The position numbers and the translations under genes are program-made. Below are positions 1-8,981 of a stretch of 64,000 bases of DNA, piece after piece. Position 1 is the stretch's first letter. Every line of letters starts with the position of its first letter. The DNA comes from Endozoicomonas euniceicola (GTDB taxonomy: Bacteria; Pseudomonadota; Gammaproteobacteria; Pseudomonadales; Endozoicomonadaceae): NCBI RefSeq assembly GCF_025562755.1, contig NZ_CP103300.1, forward strand, positions 4,837,001 to 4,901,000, given 5' to 3'. The notes beneath the pieces were generated by a model. The model made no database searches. It saw only the letters and a list, made by a program, of their open reading frames with translations, and was not told the origin of the DNA.

Positions 1-3000
1 CCATTCGTGATCATCAGGTGGTGGTTATTGCCGGTGAAACCGGTTCGGGCAAGACCACACAATTACCCAAAATCTGCCTTGAGGCCGGACGGGGTGTTTA
101 TGGCCTGATTGGTCATACTCAGCCACGCCGACTGGCTGCTCGTTCGGTGTCCAGTCGTATTGCGGAAGAACTGAAAGTGCCGGTCGGTGAGCAGGTGGGT
201 TACCAGGTACGTTTTACCGACCACGGTAACGAAAATACTCTGGTCAAACTGATGACTGACGGTATTCTGCTGGCTGAAGTTCAGAACGACCGTTTTCTGA
301 ACCGCTACGACACCATCATTATCGACGAGGCTCACGAGCGCAGCCTTAATATTGATTTCCTGATGGGCTACCTGAAGCATCTGTTGCCGAAACGCCCTGA
401 CCTGAAGATTATTATCACCTCGGCCACCATTGATGTTGAGCGTTTCTCGAAACACTTTGATAACGCTCCGGTGATTGAGGTGTCCGGTCGCACCTACCCG
501 GTTGACGTAAACTATCGGCCCCTGGAAGAACTTGAGCTGGAAGGGCGTGATGCTGACCAGCGTTTGCAGCAGGGCGTTCTCGCTTCTTTAAGGGAAATTG
601 AAGACCTGGAGCGGGGCAGTAAAAGTGGCAGGCTGGGCGATGTGCTGGTATTTCTCAGTGGTGAACGGGAAATCCGTGAAACGGCAAAGTTTCTCCGGGA
701 TGCCCGTCTGGCGCATACTGAGATTCTGCCGCTTTATGCCCGCCTGTCAGCGGCTGAACAGAACCGGATTTTTCAGTCACACTCCGGTCGTCGTGTGATC
801 CTTTCCACCAACGTAGCGGAGACCTCCCTGACGGTTCCGGGTATTCGTTATGTGATTGATCCGGGAACGGCCCGGATCAGCCGTTACAGTGTGCGTTCCA
901 AAGTGCAACGCCTGCCGGTAGAGCCTGTTTCCCAGGCGTCGGCCAATCAGCGTAAAGGTCGTTGTGGTCGTGTAGCGGAAGGGATCTGTTTTCGTCTGTA
1001 CAGTGAAGAGGATTTCCTGTCCCGTCCTGAGTTTACGGATGCTGAAATTCTGCGTACCAGCCTGGCGGCGGTTATCCTGCAGATGTTGCGTCTGGGGCTG
1101 GGCGACATAGCTGCCTTTCCATTTGTGGATTCGCCGGATTCCAAAGCGATTAACGACGGCTTTAAGTTGTTGCAGGAATTGGGAGCGGTCAATGACGACC
1201 GTCGCATGACCCGGGTTGGCAGACAGTTGTCGCAATTGCCGGTTGATCCAAGACTGGCACGTATGCTGATTGAAGCTCATAAAAATCGTGCCTTGAATGA
1301 GCTGCTGATTATTACCAGCGCCCTGGCGATTCAGGATCCAAGGGAGCGCCCGGCAGAAAAACAGCAGGCAGCGGATCAGCGTCATCGTGAACATTACCAC
1401 GATGATTCCGATTTTATGAGCTTTGTACAACTCTGGGAAAGTTATGAGGAACAGCGTCAGGAACTGTCCCAGAACCAGCTGCGTAAATATTGCAAACAGC
1501 AATTTCTGTCGTTTATGCGGATGCGTGAATGGCGTGATCTTCACCGCCAGCTGGCGCTGGCCTGCAAAGACATTGGGCTGAAGGTTAATGATGAAGCGGC
1601 GAGTTATGGCGATGTTCATAAATCATTGCTGGCAGGCTTATTGTCTCATCTGGGCAATAAGGATGAAGAAGCGGACTATATGGGTGCGAGAAACCGTCGC
1701 TTCTATCTGTTCCCGGCTTCTACCCTGTATAAACGCAAACCTAAGTGGGTGGTGACGGCGGAGCTGGTGGAAACGTCCCGTCTGTTCGCCAGGGTTAATG
1801 CCAAAATTGAACCCCAGTGGATTGAGCCGCTGGCGGGGCATCTGGTGAAGCGTAACTACTTTGAGCCGCGCTGGGAGAAAAAACGCTCTCAGGTTGTCGC
1901 CTATGAACAGGTCACTCTTTATGGGCTGATTATTGTCGGGCGTCGTCGTGTGAGCTACGGTGCGATTGATCCGGTGGTGGCGAGGGAAATATTTATCCGT
2001 GAAGCGCTGGTGGAAGGGCATTATCATTCCAAAGGCGCTTTCCAGCAGCACAACCTTGACCTGATTGGTGAGGTGGATGAACTGGAAGCCAAGTCCCGTC
2101 GCCGGGATATTATGGTGGACCCGGAAACCCTTTACGCCTTTTATGATGAACGCCTGCCGGAAGACATTCATAATGGCGCTGGTTTTGAAAAGTGGCGATC
2201 AACCGCTGAGAAAGAGCAGCCGCAACTGCTGTTTCTGACCCGAGAGTATCTGATGCGCCATGATGCGGATCAGGTGACGGAAAACAAGTATCCGGATCGC
2301 CTGCGCTGGGAGGGGCTGGAATTGCCGTTAACCTACCATTTCGAACCGGGCGCTGTTGACGACGGTGTCACGCTGACACTGCCTGTTCAGGCGTTGCGAC
2401 TGTTGCCTAAACACCGTCTTGAATGGCTGGTTCCCGGTATGTTGTACGACAAGTGCGTTGCGTTGGTGCGCGCCTTGCCCAAGGTGGTTCGTAAGAATTT
2501 TGTACCGGTGCCGGATTATGTACGTGGTGCCATGGAAGCTATGTCGACCTGCGACGAGCCGTTGACCGAAATTCTTGGTCATCATCTGCATCGTATGGCA
2601 GGGGTTCGCATTCTGGATGAGCACTGGAATATCGATGACCTTGATCCGCATCTGCGCATGAATTTCCGCCTGATTGATGAAAACGGTAAGGAGCTGGGGC
2701 AGGGGCGTGATCTGATCAGGCTGAAAGAGCAGTTTGGCAACCAGTTGGAAGACAGTCTGCGTAAACTGACAGACAGCCCTCTGGAACAGGAAGGGTTGAA
2801 AGACTGGAATTGTGGTGAGTTGCCACAGGAGATCACCCGTAAAGTGGGTGGGCTGGTGCTGAAAACCTATCCGGCCCTGGTGGATCAGAAAAACAGTGTG
2901 GCGGTGAAGCTGTTTGAAGATCAGGGAATGGCAGCCAGTGAGCATCGTAAAGGTTTAACGCGACTGTTCCGGTTCAAATTATCCAGTCAGATTAAGTTTG

Positions 3001-3656
3001 CTCTGAGCAAAATGAAAAGTTTTGCACAGGTTAAGTTGCTAACCACAGGGATTGTTCAGGCGCGGGCGCTGGAAGATGACCTTCAGAGCTTTCTGATCTC
3101 CGAGGTATTTGTGCAGAACCCGGATGAGTGGCCCAGAAACCAGGACGCCTTTCAGGCACTGGTGGATCAGCGCAAGGGTAATCTGGTGCCATTTGCGGAA
3201 GAGATCGACAAACTGCTGCTGGAAATCTTTAAAACCGCTCACTCGGTTAGCAAAAACCTCAAGGGTAAGATTTCTTTTGACCGGGCTTTTTCCCTGGCTG
3301 ATATTAAAGCGCACCTGGGACAGCTGATTTATCCGGGCTTTATGCAGGATGCGGGTATTGAATGGCTGAGGCACTATCCGCGTTTCCTGCGGGGTATTGA
3401 GCTTCGTCAGGAGAAACTGCCCGCCCAGATTAATAAAGACCGGGCATGGACTGAAGAGTTGACCCTGTTGTATCAGGGCTGGGAAAAGCGTCGGGAGATT
3501 CATCAGAAGCATAAGCTGGTGGATGAGAAGCTGGCACTTTACCGCTGGATGCTGGAGGAGTATCGGGTGTCCCTGTTTGCCCAGCAGCTGGGAACCCGTT
3601 TTCCGGTTTCAGCTAAACGCTTGCGTAAGCTCTGGGAGGAAGTTCAGGATATATAA
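1..3656 (+). CDS. hrpA: ATP-dependent RNA helicase HrpA (5' partial)
   Basis: DEAH-box RNA helicase acting on mRNA and stalled ribosomes in the cytoplasm. The reading frame is open to the left edge, so the N-terminus lies outside the window; family members of about 1300 residues suggest some 75-90 residues are missing. Seen: Walker A GETGSGKT within the first 15 residues of the visible part, IIIDEAHERS near residue 100, TSAT motif near 137, motif VI QRKGRCGRVAEG near 310, then the HA2/OB region and a long C-terminal region typical of HrpA (DUF3418) that distinguishes it from shorter HrpB. The gene ends at TAA and is followed by a terminator-like hairpin, so it appears to be the last gene of its transcript. 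Confidence 0.97.
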   Translation, partial: IRDHQVVVIAGETGSGKTTQLPKICLEAGRGVYGLIGHTQPRRLAARSVSSRIAEELKVPVGEQVGYQVRFTDHGNENTLVKLMTDGILLAEVQNDRFLNRYDTIIIDEAHERSLNIDFLMGYLKHLLPKRPDLKIIITSATIDVERFSKHFDNAPVIEVSGRTYPVDVNYRPLEELELEGRDADQRLQQGVLASLREIEDLERGSKSGRLGDVLVFLSGEREIRETAKFLRDARLAHTEILPLYARLSAAEQNRIFQSHSGRRVILSTNVAETSLTVPGIRYVIDPGTARISRYSVRSKVQRLPVEPVSQASANQRKGRCGRVAEGICFRLYSEEDFLSRPEFTDAEILRTSLAAVILQMLRLGLGDIAAFPFVDSPDSKAINDGFKLLQELGAVNDDRRMTRVGRQLSQLPVDPRLARMLIEAHKNRALNELLIITSALAIQDPRERPAEKQQAADQRHREHYHDDSDFMSFVQLWESYEEQRQELSQNQLRKYCKQQFLSFMRMREWRDLHRQLALACKDIGLKVNDEAASYGDVHKSLLAGLLSHLGNKDEEADYMGARNRRFYLFPASTLYKRKPKWVVTAELVETSRLFARVNAKIEPQWIEPLAGHLVKRNYFEPRWEKKRSQVVAYEQVTLYGLIIVGRRRVSYGAIDPVVAREIFIREALVEGHYHSKGAFQQHNLDLIGEVDELEAKSRRRDIMVDPETLYAFYDERLPEDIHNGAGFEKWRSTAEKEQPQLLFLTREYLMRHDADQVTENKYPDRLRWEGLELPLTYHFEPGAVDDGVTLTLPVQALRLLPKHRLEWLVPGMLYDKCVALVRALPKVVRKNFVPVPDYVRGAMEAMSTCDEPLTEILGHHLHRMAGVRILDEHWNIDDLDPHLRMNFRLIDENGKELGQGRDLIRLKEQFGNQLEDSLRKLTDSPLEQEGLKDWNCGELPQEITRKVGGLVLKTYPALVDQKNSVAVKLFEDQGMAASEHRKGLTRLFRFKLSSQIKFALSKMKSFAQVKLLTTGIVQARALEDDLQSFLISEVFVQNPDEWPRNQDAFQALVDQRKGNLVPFAEEIDKLLLEIFKTAHSVSKNLKGKISFDRAFSLADIKAHLGQLIYPGFMQDAGIEWLRHYPRFLRGIELRQEKLPAQINKDRAWTEELTLLYQGWEKRREIHQKHKLVDEKLALYRWMLEEYRVSLFAQQLGTRFPVSAKRLRKLWEEVQDI

Positions 3657-3696
3657 TGGTATTGGCTGCTTATACTATTAGTTAAATCAGTTAGAG

Positions 3697-3731
3697 ATGC
3701 CATCAGGAAAGCTTTTGGGTGGCATTCTTTT
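3697..3731 (+). terminator. Probable rho-independent terminator of hrpA
   Basis: An 8-bp stem pairs ATGCCATC (3697-3704) with GGTGGCAT (3718-3725), including one G-U pair, and is followed by TCTTTTA. It sits 40 bases after the hrpA stop. Confidence 0.6.
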
Positions 3732-3787
3732 ATTGGTCTACTGGTCTATTGAAACCGTTCCGACAGGTAACTTGCAGGGAGGCTGAA

Positions 3788-4072
3788 ATGATTAGAGGGA
3801 CAACAACTTTCATTGCGGTATTTTTTTCATTAAATCTAATGGCCACTGAAGATGGCGAACCGGATTATTTGCCTGTAAATGACTGGGAAAACCAGCAAGC
3901 AGAGAATGAGTCTGAAGAAGGTTTCGATCCATCTCTGATGTATTTTGACAGAGATGAAGACGCAGATGAGACTGAATATAATCAGTTGGGATCACCTTAT
4001 GAAGAAGCTGATGATTTTGACCAATTTTATGAAGATAGTGAACAGCCTGAAGATGTATTTTATGATGAATAA
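3788..4072 (+). CDS. Small acidic secreted hypothetical protein (94 aa)
   Basis: I do not recognise the family. The ATG at 3788 is chosen over an upstream in-frame start because GGGAGG lies just before it and because it gives a clean signal peptide: MIRG, a hydrophobic stretch, then LMA as a likely cleavage site. The mature part is strongly acidic, dominated by Asp, Glu, Tyr and Phe, with no cysteines and no basic patches, and is probably disordered in the periplasm or outside the cell. It stands alone between hrpA and a broken gene on the opposite strand. Function unknown. Confidence 0.6.
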   Translation: MIRGTTTFIAVFFSLNLMATEDGEPDYLPVNDWENQQAENESEEGFDPSLMYFDRDEDADETEYNQLGSPYEEADDFDQFYEDSEQPEDVFYDE

Positions 4073-4093
4073 CAGCAACAATAATTAGCTTCT

Positions 4094-4729
4094 TTATAAG
4101 AATGATTTTTTAGGTTTGACACCTTTTTTATCATGTGAATTGGCTCGTTGCGCTCTGTGAAGAAAGAGCATTGCACACTGTTTTTCCAGATCAAAATGGA
4201 TTGAAAATGCGCTGTCTGCTGGTATTTCCGAGTAAGTGACTGGAGAGGCGTAACGATCTTTGTCATAAAGTTCCTGCCTGGTAAAAAGTTGCTTGTCACG
4301 CAGGGTATTGAGAATGTTGTTTAAAACATGCAATTCAATAAATGTTTCGTGTTTGATATTTTCAGCGAACTCCACAGGCGAAGCATGCTCAAGTGGATTC
4401 CAGAAGAATTTCAAACCGAAAAAAAAGTCTTCTACATCCTCAAGTGAAAGCTTTGATATAAGCATTGACCTGTAGGGAAGGGCGGTTATATCGACTAGAT
4501 GTTTACTTGTTTCACGCTCAAGCTGCCTGATCTGCCGATCCCGTATTTCTTGTGGAAGTAAAATGTTTTAATCACTATTTGTTATTGCCGACAGCATCTT
4601 TTGACAGGTGTGGTGGATGCGTATAGTCAAATTGTCTAAAAAACTAACCTCTGCCTGAAAATCTATCTCTTTTATACGGCTCTGGATAAAGTCAACAGGA
4701 TTTAGTGAACAGCATCTCGATGTGAGCAT
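4094..4729 (-). pseudogene. Hypothetical gene interrupted by an in-frame ochre stop
   Basis: Reading the minus strand, a good start site (GGAGGT, then ATG at 4729) opens a frame of 53 codons that ends at TAA (4570-4568) and continues open in the same frame for another 157 codons to the stop at 4094. The part beyond the stop begins NILLPQEIRDRQIRQLERET and runs through LEDVEDFFFG. The sequence on both sides looks protein-like, so this is best read as one 211-codon gene with a single nonsense mutation. A start at 4465 would give a 123-residue C-terminal piece, but no ribosome binding site supports it. I do not recognise the family. Confidence 0.6.
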
Positions 4730-5118
4730 TGAATATATACCTCCTATTTTAAAGCGGTCAATCTAAGTTGAGAAACCAGAGGAAGCAACTGACTGACACT
4801 TTTGACTTACTTGAATAGAGATTTTTTTGACAAACAATTATGCGGTGAGTTCATATCGTTTGCCTGCTGATGCTGATTTCTGCTCTCTTGTTTTGCACTA
4901 TGAATAATTGCTCTAAAAAGTGCTTGACCCCTCCGGAATAACAGCCGCATTCCCGACAAATTGAAAAAATCCCGATAAAAATTCATTAAAGTTGGAAATA
5001 AATTTGACGAAACAGTTATTTAGACCTTAAATGAATTAATAAGAGTATTTTTTATAGCGATTCTGATTAATTCAAGCTGTTTTTTTTCATTGCTTTGATG
5101 ACAAGGAACGTCGTTACA
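4730..5118. other. Intergenic region upstream of fleQ
   Basis: This AT-rich stretch of about 390 bases separates divergent genes (the broken hypothetical and fleQ) and should contain both promoters. I see no gene, strong hairpin or recognised RNA in it. Confidence 0.5.
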
Positions 5119-6579
5119 ATGGAGACAGTGGATCAGGTGCTTATCATAGAAGACGCTCAGCAGCGTCGCCATGATCTTAGCACCATACTCGAATTTATGG
5201 GGTATCGCACCAAAGCTGTTGGTGCGGCACATTGGGAACAAGCCGTCAGCGACATGGACAAGGGTGGCTTCTGTGCCTTGTTCCTGGGAGACTTTCTTCA
5301 GGCAGAAAGCTCTCTTCAGGGAATGATTGCCCGAATACAGCGCTGGAGCGGAGGTGTTCCGGTGGTTCGTATTGCTGAACCCCTTCCTGAAAATCTTCAA
5401 TCCTCACTTCGCCGTCAAATTATCTCCCGCATCGACTGGCCTTGCACCAAGCCGCAGCTGCTTTCGTGTTTGCATTATGGACAGGTCTATCGTGAGCAGT
5501 GGCGACAGGTGCACCAAACCGGTTTTAATCACCAGGTGGAACTGTTTCGTGGGCTGGTGGGCAAAGGGGAAAGAATTCGTAAAGTGCGAGCCGCCATGTC
5601 GAAAGTGGCGAACAGTGATGTCAGCGTGCTGATTACCGGGGAGTCCGGAACTGGCAAGGAAGTGGTCGCGCGCAATCTGCACGAACATTCTGATCGGAAG
5701 GATGGACCTTTTGTTCCGGTGAATTGTGGTGCGATTCCCCATGACCTGCTTGAAAGTGAACTCTTTGGTCATGAAAAAGGTTCTTTTACCGGAGCGGTTG
5801 CTACCCGGAAAGGACGCTTTGAGCTGGCCCGGGGTGGAACTCTGTTTCTGGATGAAATCGGTGATATGCCCATGCACATGCAGGTCAAACTGCTGCGTGT
5901 GTTGCAGGAAAGAACCTTTGACCGGGTAGGTGGCTCTGAACCTATAGAAGTGAATGTCAGAATTATTGCCGCTACCCATAAAAATCTTAAAAACATGATT
6001 GAGGCAGGCGAGTTCCGGGAAGACCTGTATTACCGGTTAAATGTATTCCCGATTGAAATGCCTGCTCTCAGGGAGCGGCCCGAGGATATTCCACTAATTC
6101 TTAATGAACTGGTGGGCGCGATGGAAAAGCAGGGCAGAGGTTCTATCCGACTCAGCTCTGCCTCTATTCTTTCTTTGTGTCGCCATGACTGGCCGGGTAA
6201 TGTCCGGGAGATGGCTAATTTGCTGGAACGTCTGGCTGTGATGTATCCCTATGGTGTTGTGGGTATTCAGGACCTACCGCCAAACTTCTGCCATTTTGAT
6301 CAGCATACCGGTGATGATGACGGCGTTGCGGATCTCTTTCCTGATAGTATTCAACCCGCTGGCAGTGGTGGTGTGGATGAGCTGGCTGTGTTACCGGTCG
6401 GTGGCCTGGATCTGAAAGAGTTTCTGACTCGCCTGGAAAAAAGCCTGATTCAGCAAGCGTTAAGTGACTGTAATAATGTTGTTGCCAGGGCTGCTGATAA
6501 ACTTCAAATTCGTCGTACGACACTGGTTGAAAAAATGAGGAAGTACAGTTTGCACCGCTACGAAGAAACTGCCCGTTAA
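5119..6579 (+). CDS. fleQ: Sigma-54-dependent flagellar master regulator FleQ
   Basis: Enhancer-binding protein that activates sigma-54 flagellar promoters and, in Pseudomonas, also responds to cyclic-di-GMP. Seen: an N-terminal receiver-like FleQ domain (about 1-130; VLIIEDAQQRR), an AAA+ domain with Walker A GESGTGKE near residue 180, sigma-54 contact loop GSFTGA, Walker B LFLDEIGD, arginine-rich R-finger region, and a C-terminal Fis-type helix-turn-helix ending RRTTLVEKMRKYSL. The ATG at 5119 is preferred (AAGGAA 10 bases upstream; product then starts like FleQ), although the frame opens at TTG 5095 and ATG 5098. A strong terminator follows, so it is transcribed alone. Its likely target promoter lies before fleN. 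Confidence 0.92.
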   Translation: METVDQVLIIEDAQQRRHDLSTILEFMGYRTKAVGAAHWEQAVSDMDKGGFCALFLGDFLQAESSLQGMIARIQRWSGGVPVVRIAEPLPENLQSSLRRQIISRIDWPCTKPQLLSCLHYGQVYREQWRQVHQTGFNHQVELFRGLVGKGERIRKVRAAMSKVANSDVSVLITGESGTGKEVVARNLHEHSDRKDGPFVPVNCGAIPHDLLESELFGHEKGSFTGAVATRKGRFELARGGTLFLDEIGDMPMHMQVKLLRVLQERTFDRVGGSEPIEVNVRIIAATHKNLKNMIEAGEFREDLYYRLNVFPIEMPALRERPEDIPLILNELVGAMEKQGRGSIRLSSASILSLCRHDWPGNVREMANLLERLAVMYPYGVVGIQDLPPNFCHFDQHTGDDDGVADLFPDSIQPAGSGGVDELAVLPVGGLDLKEFLTRLEKSLIQQALSDCNNVVARAADKLQIRRTTLVEKMRKYSLHRYEETAR

Positions 6580-6594
6580 TTCTTTTTCTGTCTT

Positions 6595-6632
6595 AAAAAA
6601 ACGCCATAGACTTGTCTATGGCGTTTTTTTTC
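6595..6632 (+). terminator. Rho-independent terminator of fleQ
   Basis: A perfect 10-bp stem (ACGCCATAGA / TCTATGGCGT, 6601-6624) with a CTTG loop is flanked by an A-run before and a run of T after. Confidence 0.92.
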
Positions 6633-6678
6633 GTTTGAATAAATCGCCTCAATTATCCGGCTGTTATTCTCATTCTAT

Positions 6679-6724
6679 TAACAAAAATAAAAACGACATA
6701 AAACTGTCGTTTTTATTTTTGTTA
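6679..6724. repeat. Perfect 20-bp inverted repeat with 6-base loop
   Basis: Arms 6679-6698 and 6705-6724 are exact reverse complements (right arm begins TGTCGTTTTTATTTTTGTT); the loop is TAAAAC. It lies 55 bases after the fleQ terminator. AT-rich flanks of the stem give it a terminator look on either strand, but no gene needs a second terminator here. It could end a small RNA or be an operator. Confidence 0.7.
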
Positions 6725-6815
6725 TTAATATCATCTACGAATGACAGAGAAATGTCTTTTTTACCGGTTTTGATCAGAATTATTTGCCATTAAAACGTCA
6801 CTATAAACTGACACT

Positions 6816-6984
6816 GTCAATTAATTTTCGTTACGCTTTTCAAATAAATAACCAGTTTTTATTAAATGGCGACAGTGTTTGCATAGTGTCAATTTAATAG
6901 CATGACAGAAAAATGATCGATAAAAATTACATTCAATAAAATCAATGGGTTATGTTTTGTTCTCGTTGTTGGGTCAAATTATTG
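6816..6984 (+). promoter_or_regulatory. Three FleQ-box-like sites upstream of fleN
   Basis: Three AT-rich sites begin with GTCAA: GTCAATTAATTTTC (6816), GTCAATTTAATAGC (6888) and GTCAAATTATTG (6973). They resemble the half-site of the Pseudomonas FleQ box (GTCAATAAATTGAC). They sit 60-220 bases before a sigma-54 promoter, the normal distance for enhancers. The assignment is by resemblance only. Confidence 0.4.
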
Positions 6985-7032
6985 CCACGTCAAGGTGGTG
7001 ACAATTCATGTTTTCGCTGCTTTTTAAAAGAC

Positions 7033-7048
7033 TGGCACAAGACTTGTT
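7033..7048 (+). promoter_or_regulatory. Candidate sigma-54 (-24/-12) promoter of fleN-fliA
   Basis: TGGCAC, five bases, TTGTT matches the sigma-54 consensus TGGCAC-N5-TTGCW except for T in place of the last C. It lies about 110 bases before the fleN start, downstream of three FleQ-box-like sites and of the sigma-54 activator gene fleQ. Confidence 0.65.
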
Positions 7049-7157
7049 ATATAAAAGATGACAGTGAAAAAAGTTGTTGAAGTAAGGAATTGATGTAGCG
7101 GTAAAGAATAGATGTCGTTTTTAAATTTCGACAAACATAATCTAAAGCTGGTCAATT

Positions 7158-7976
7158 ATGAACTCATCAACAAAACAAGTGATTGCTGTTGCGGGATGTA
7201 AAGGCGGGGTAGGCAAAACACTGGTGTCTGTGAATCTGGCTTTGGCACTGGCCAGAAAAGGACGAAAAGTTGTTCTGGTCGATGGCAACCTGGATGTTCC
7301 GGATGTGGGGGTCACTCTGGGTCTTGAAAAAGATCTGGATATGAACGCTCCTGAAACCGGTCGTTTAGAAGCTTATGACCACGGTCTTTTAAAACACGGA
7401 CCTTCTGGTGTTAATGTTCTTACTCCAGGAGGAAAGCCTATTTGGCGGGAGTCTATTAATATTGGTCAGGCTGTTGCAATGATTGATAGCCTGGAACCCC
7501 TGGCACCCTCTCTCGATACCCTTATTCTTGATACTTCTCCCGGTCTGGCACCAGACAATATCACCCTGATTCAGGCGGCAGGAGAAATCCTTATTGTCGT
7601 TAATCAGGAAGTGGTTTCATTACTCGACGCTTTGCGTTTAATTCGGGTTTTATACCGGATTTATGGTGTCCAGAAATTTGGCATCATCGTTAATGCAGTG
7701 AGTAATCGTCGCTCCGGGGCGCAGCAGTTTGAAAAGCTGCAGGCGCAATTAAAAGACGAAGTTGAGATTGTTTTGCGATTCCTGGGAACCATTCCTTTTG
7801 ACAAGACGGTCGCAGAATCTCTGAAAGAACAAAAAGCACTGCTCGAACACAACCCGGACTGTCGTGCATCCAAAGCCATTCTCCGAATTGCACAACAACT
7901 GTATTCCATGCCAGTCACGCCTCCCCGCGGGCGCATTGAGTTCTTTCTACCAACAAGAATAAAAGAGAGGGTTTAA
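7158..7976 (+). CDS. fleN: MinD-like flagellar number regulator FleN/FlhG
   Basis: ParA/MinD-superfamily ATPase that restrains FleQ and sets flagellar number at the cell pole. Seen: deviant Walker A GCKGGVGKT at residues 13-21, switch II region ILDTSPGLA, and C-terminal RGRIEFFLP as in Pseudomonas FleN. The 272-residue length is normal. Odd: the usual DADLGLANVD segment after Walker A reads DGNLDVPDVG, so the Asp equivalent to MinD Asp40, important for ATP hydrolysis, is Asn. The gene follows a sigma-54 promoter and lies two bases before fliA. The usual upstream partner flhF is absent. Identity as FleN is supported by position next to fliA; another MinD-like role is possible. Confidence 0.85.
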   Translation: MNSSTKQVIAVAGCKGGVGKTLVSVNLALALARKGRKVVLVDGNLDVPDVGVTLGLEKDLDMNAPETGRLEAYDHGLLKHGPSGVNVLTPGGKPIWRESINIGQAVAMIDSLEPLAPSLDTLILDTSPGLAPDNITLIQAAGEILIVVNQEVVSLLDALRLIRVLYRIYGVQKFGIIVNAVSNRRSGAQQFEKLQAQLKDEVEIVLRFLGTIPFDKTVAESLKEQKALLEHNPDCRASKAILRIAQQLYSMPVTPPRGRIEFFLPTRIKERV

Positions 7977-7978
7977 CC

Positions 7979-8743
7979 ATGAACGAGATCACTCAAAAGT
8001 CTGGCAAGCAGCCTTCTGAAGCGGAACTGACTGAAGCACAGAAAAAACGGAAAAAGGCAGAAGTGACTGAGCTGGTTGAACTGCACCGTGGATTGGTGAA
8101 ACGAATTGCTAATCACCTTGCTGCCAGAATGCCCGCCAGTGTTCAGATTGATGACCTGGTTCAGTCTGGCATGATCGGGCTGCTGGAAGCAGCCGGTAAA
8201 TACGATGCTACTAAAGGTGCGAGCTTCGAAACCTTTGCTGGTATTCGTATTCGGGGGGCGATGCTGGATGAAATTCGCAAAGGTGACTGGGGGCCAAGGT
8301 CTGTTTATCGCAACAGTCGGAAAGTATCAGAGGCCGTACAAAAAGTAGAAGCCAGGCTCGGGCGTGATGCGAGGGACTTTGAAGTAGCAGCGGAACTCAA
8401 TGTAAAAGTGGGTGAGTTTTACACCATTCTCAGTGATCTGCGTGGTTGCCGCCTGTTCAGTTTTGAAGAGCTGTTTGACAGTGAAGAGTCCAGAATGCAG
8501 GCGCGTTCCGGTGATCAGGGGCCTCAGGCTGACACTCAGGAAGAAAAATTCAAATACGCCCTGGTGGATGCTATTGAAAAACTGCCAGAACGGGAAAAGC
8601 TGGTTCTGATGCTTTATTACGATGAAGAAATGAACCTGAAGGAAATTGGTAAAGTGCTGGGAGTCAGCGAATCCCGTGTCAGCCAGATTCATTCTCAGGC
8701 AGCCCTCAGGCTCCGGGGCAAACTTCACCACTGGCTGAGCTAG
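7979..8743 (+). CDS. fliA: RNA polymerase sigma factor FliA (sigma-28)
   Basis: Flagellar and chemotaxis late-gene sigma factor. Seen: region 2 with DDLVQSGMIGLLEAAGKYD and FETFAGIRIRGAMLDEIRKGDW, region 3 with SEAVQKVEARLGRDARDFEV, region 4 with LPEREKLVLMLYYDEEMNLKEIG and the helix-turn-helix LGVSESRVSQIHSQA. At 254 residues it is close to family length. GAGAGGG lies ahead of the ATG and fleN ends two bases before it, so the pair is one operon. In Pseudomonas this gene is followed by cheY-cheZ-cheA; here the next gene is unrelated. I saw no obvious sigma-28 promoter in the window. Confidence 0.93.
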   Translation: MNEITQKSGKQPSEAELTEAQKKRKKAEVTELVELHRGLVKRIANHLAARMPASVQIDDLVQSGMIGLLEAAGKYDATKGASFETFAGIRIRGAMLDEIRKGDWGPRSVYRNSRKVSEAVQKVEARLGRDARDFEVAAELNVKVGEFYTILSDLRGCRLFSFEELFDSEESRMQARSGDQGPQADTQEEKFKYALVDAIEKLPEREKLVLMLYYDEEMNLKEIGKVLGVSESRVSQIHSQAALRLRGKLHHWLS

Positions 8744-8757
8744 GCTCATCCAGTGGT
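8727..8757 (+). terminator. Hairpin spanning the fliA stop codon
   Basis: Outer arms ACCACTGG (8727-8734) and CCAGTGGT (8750-8757) and inner arms TGAGC / GCTCA form a 13-bp stem with one mismatch. The loop is TAG, the fliA stop codon itself. No T-run follows, so this may stabilise the mRNA end or attenuate rather than terminate. Confidence 0.55.
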
Positions 8758-8981
8758 ATCACTCCAACCGGACCTTTTGAAAATGATTTCTTACCAAAGA
8801 ATGGCTGGGTTTTCTCTGTTTAACAGACCAGCTTCTTCGGGTTAATTCGTTGGTTTGTTTGTTCAGCTTATATGCTACATCGCTTTGAACAGACGTTTTT
8901 TAGTTTCTTAATGTTCCAAGTTAGCTGTCATGCGCTCCATATACTTTTTTATTAAGAAGTTTTATAACGGACTGTATCAAT

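Noticed and set aside
777..1619. Minus-strand 280-codon frame inside hrpA
   Set aside because: Antisense shadow of a conserved helicase; no motif, no start site.
4568..4570. Recoding of the in-frame TAA
   Set aside because: TAA is not used for selenocysteine or pyrrolysine, and there is no recoding structure evident; a nonsense mutation is simpler.
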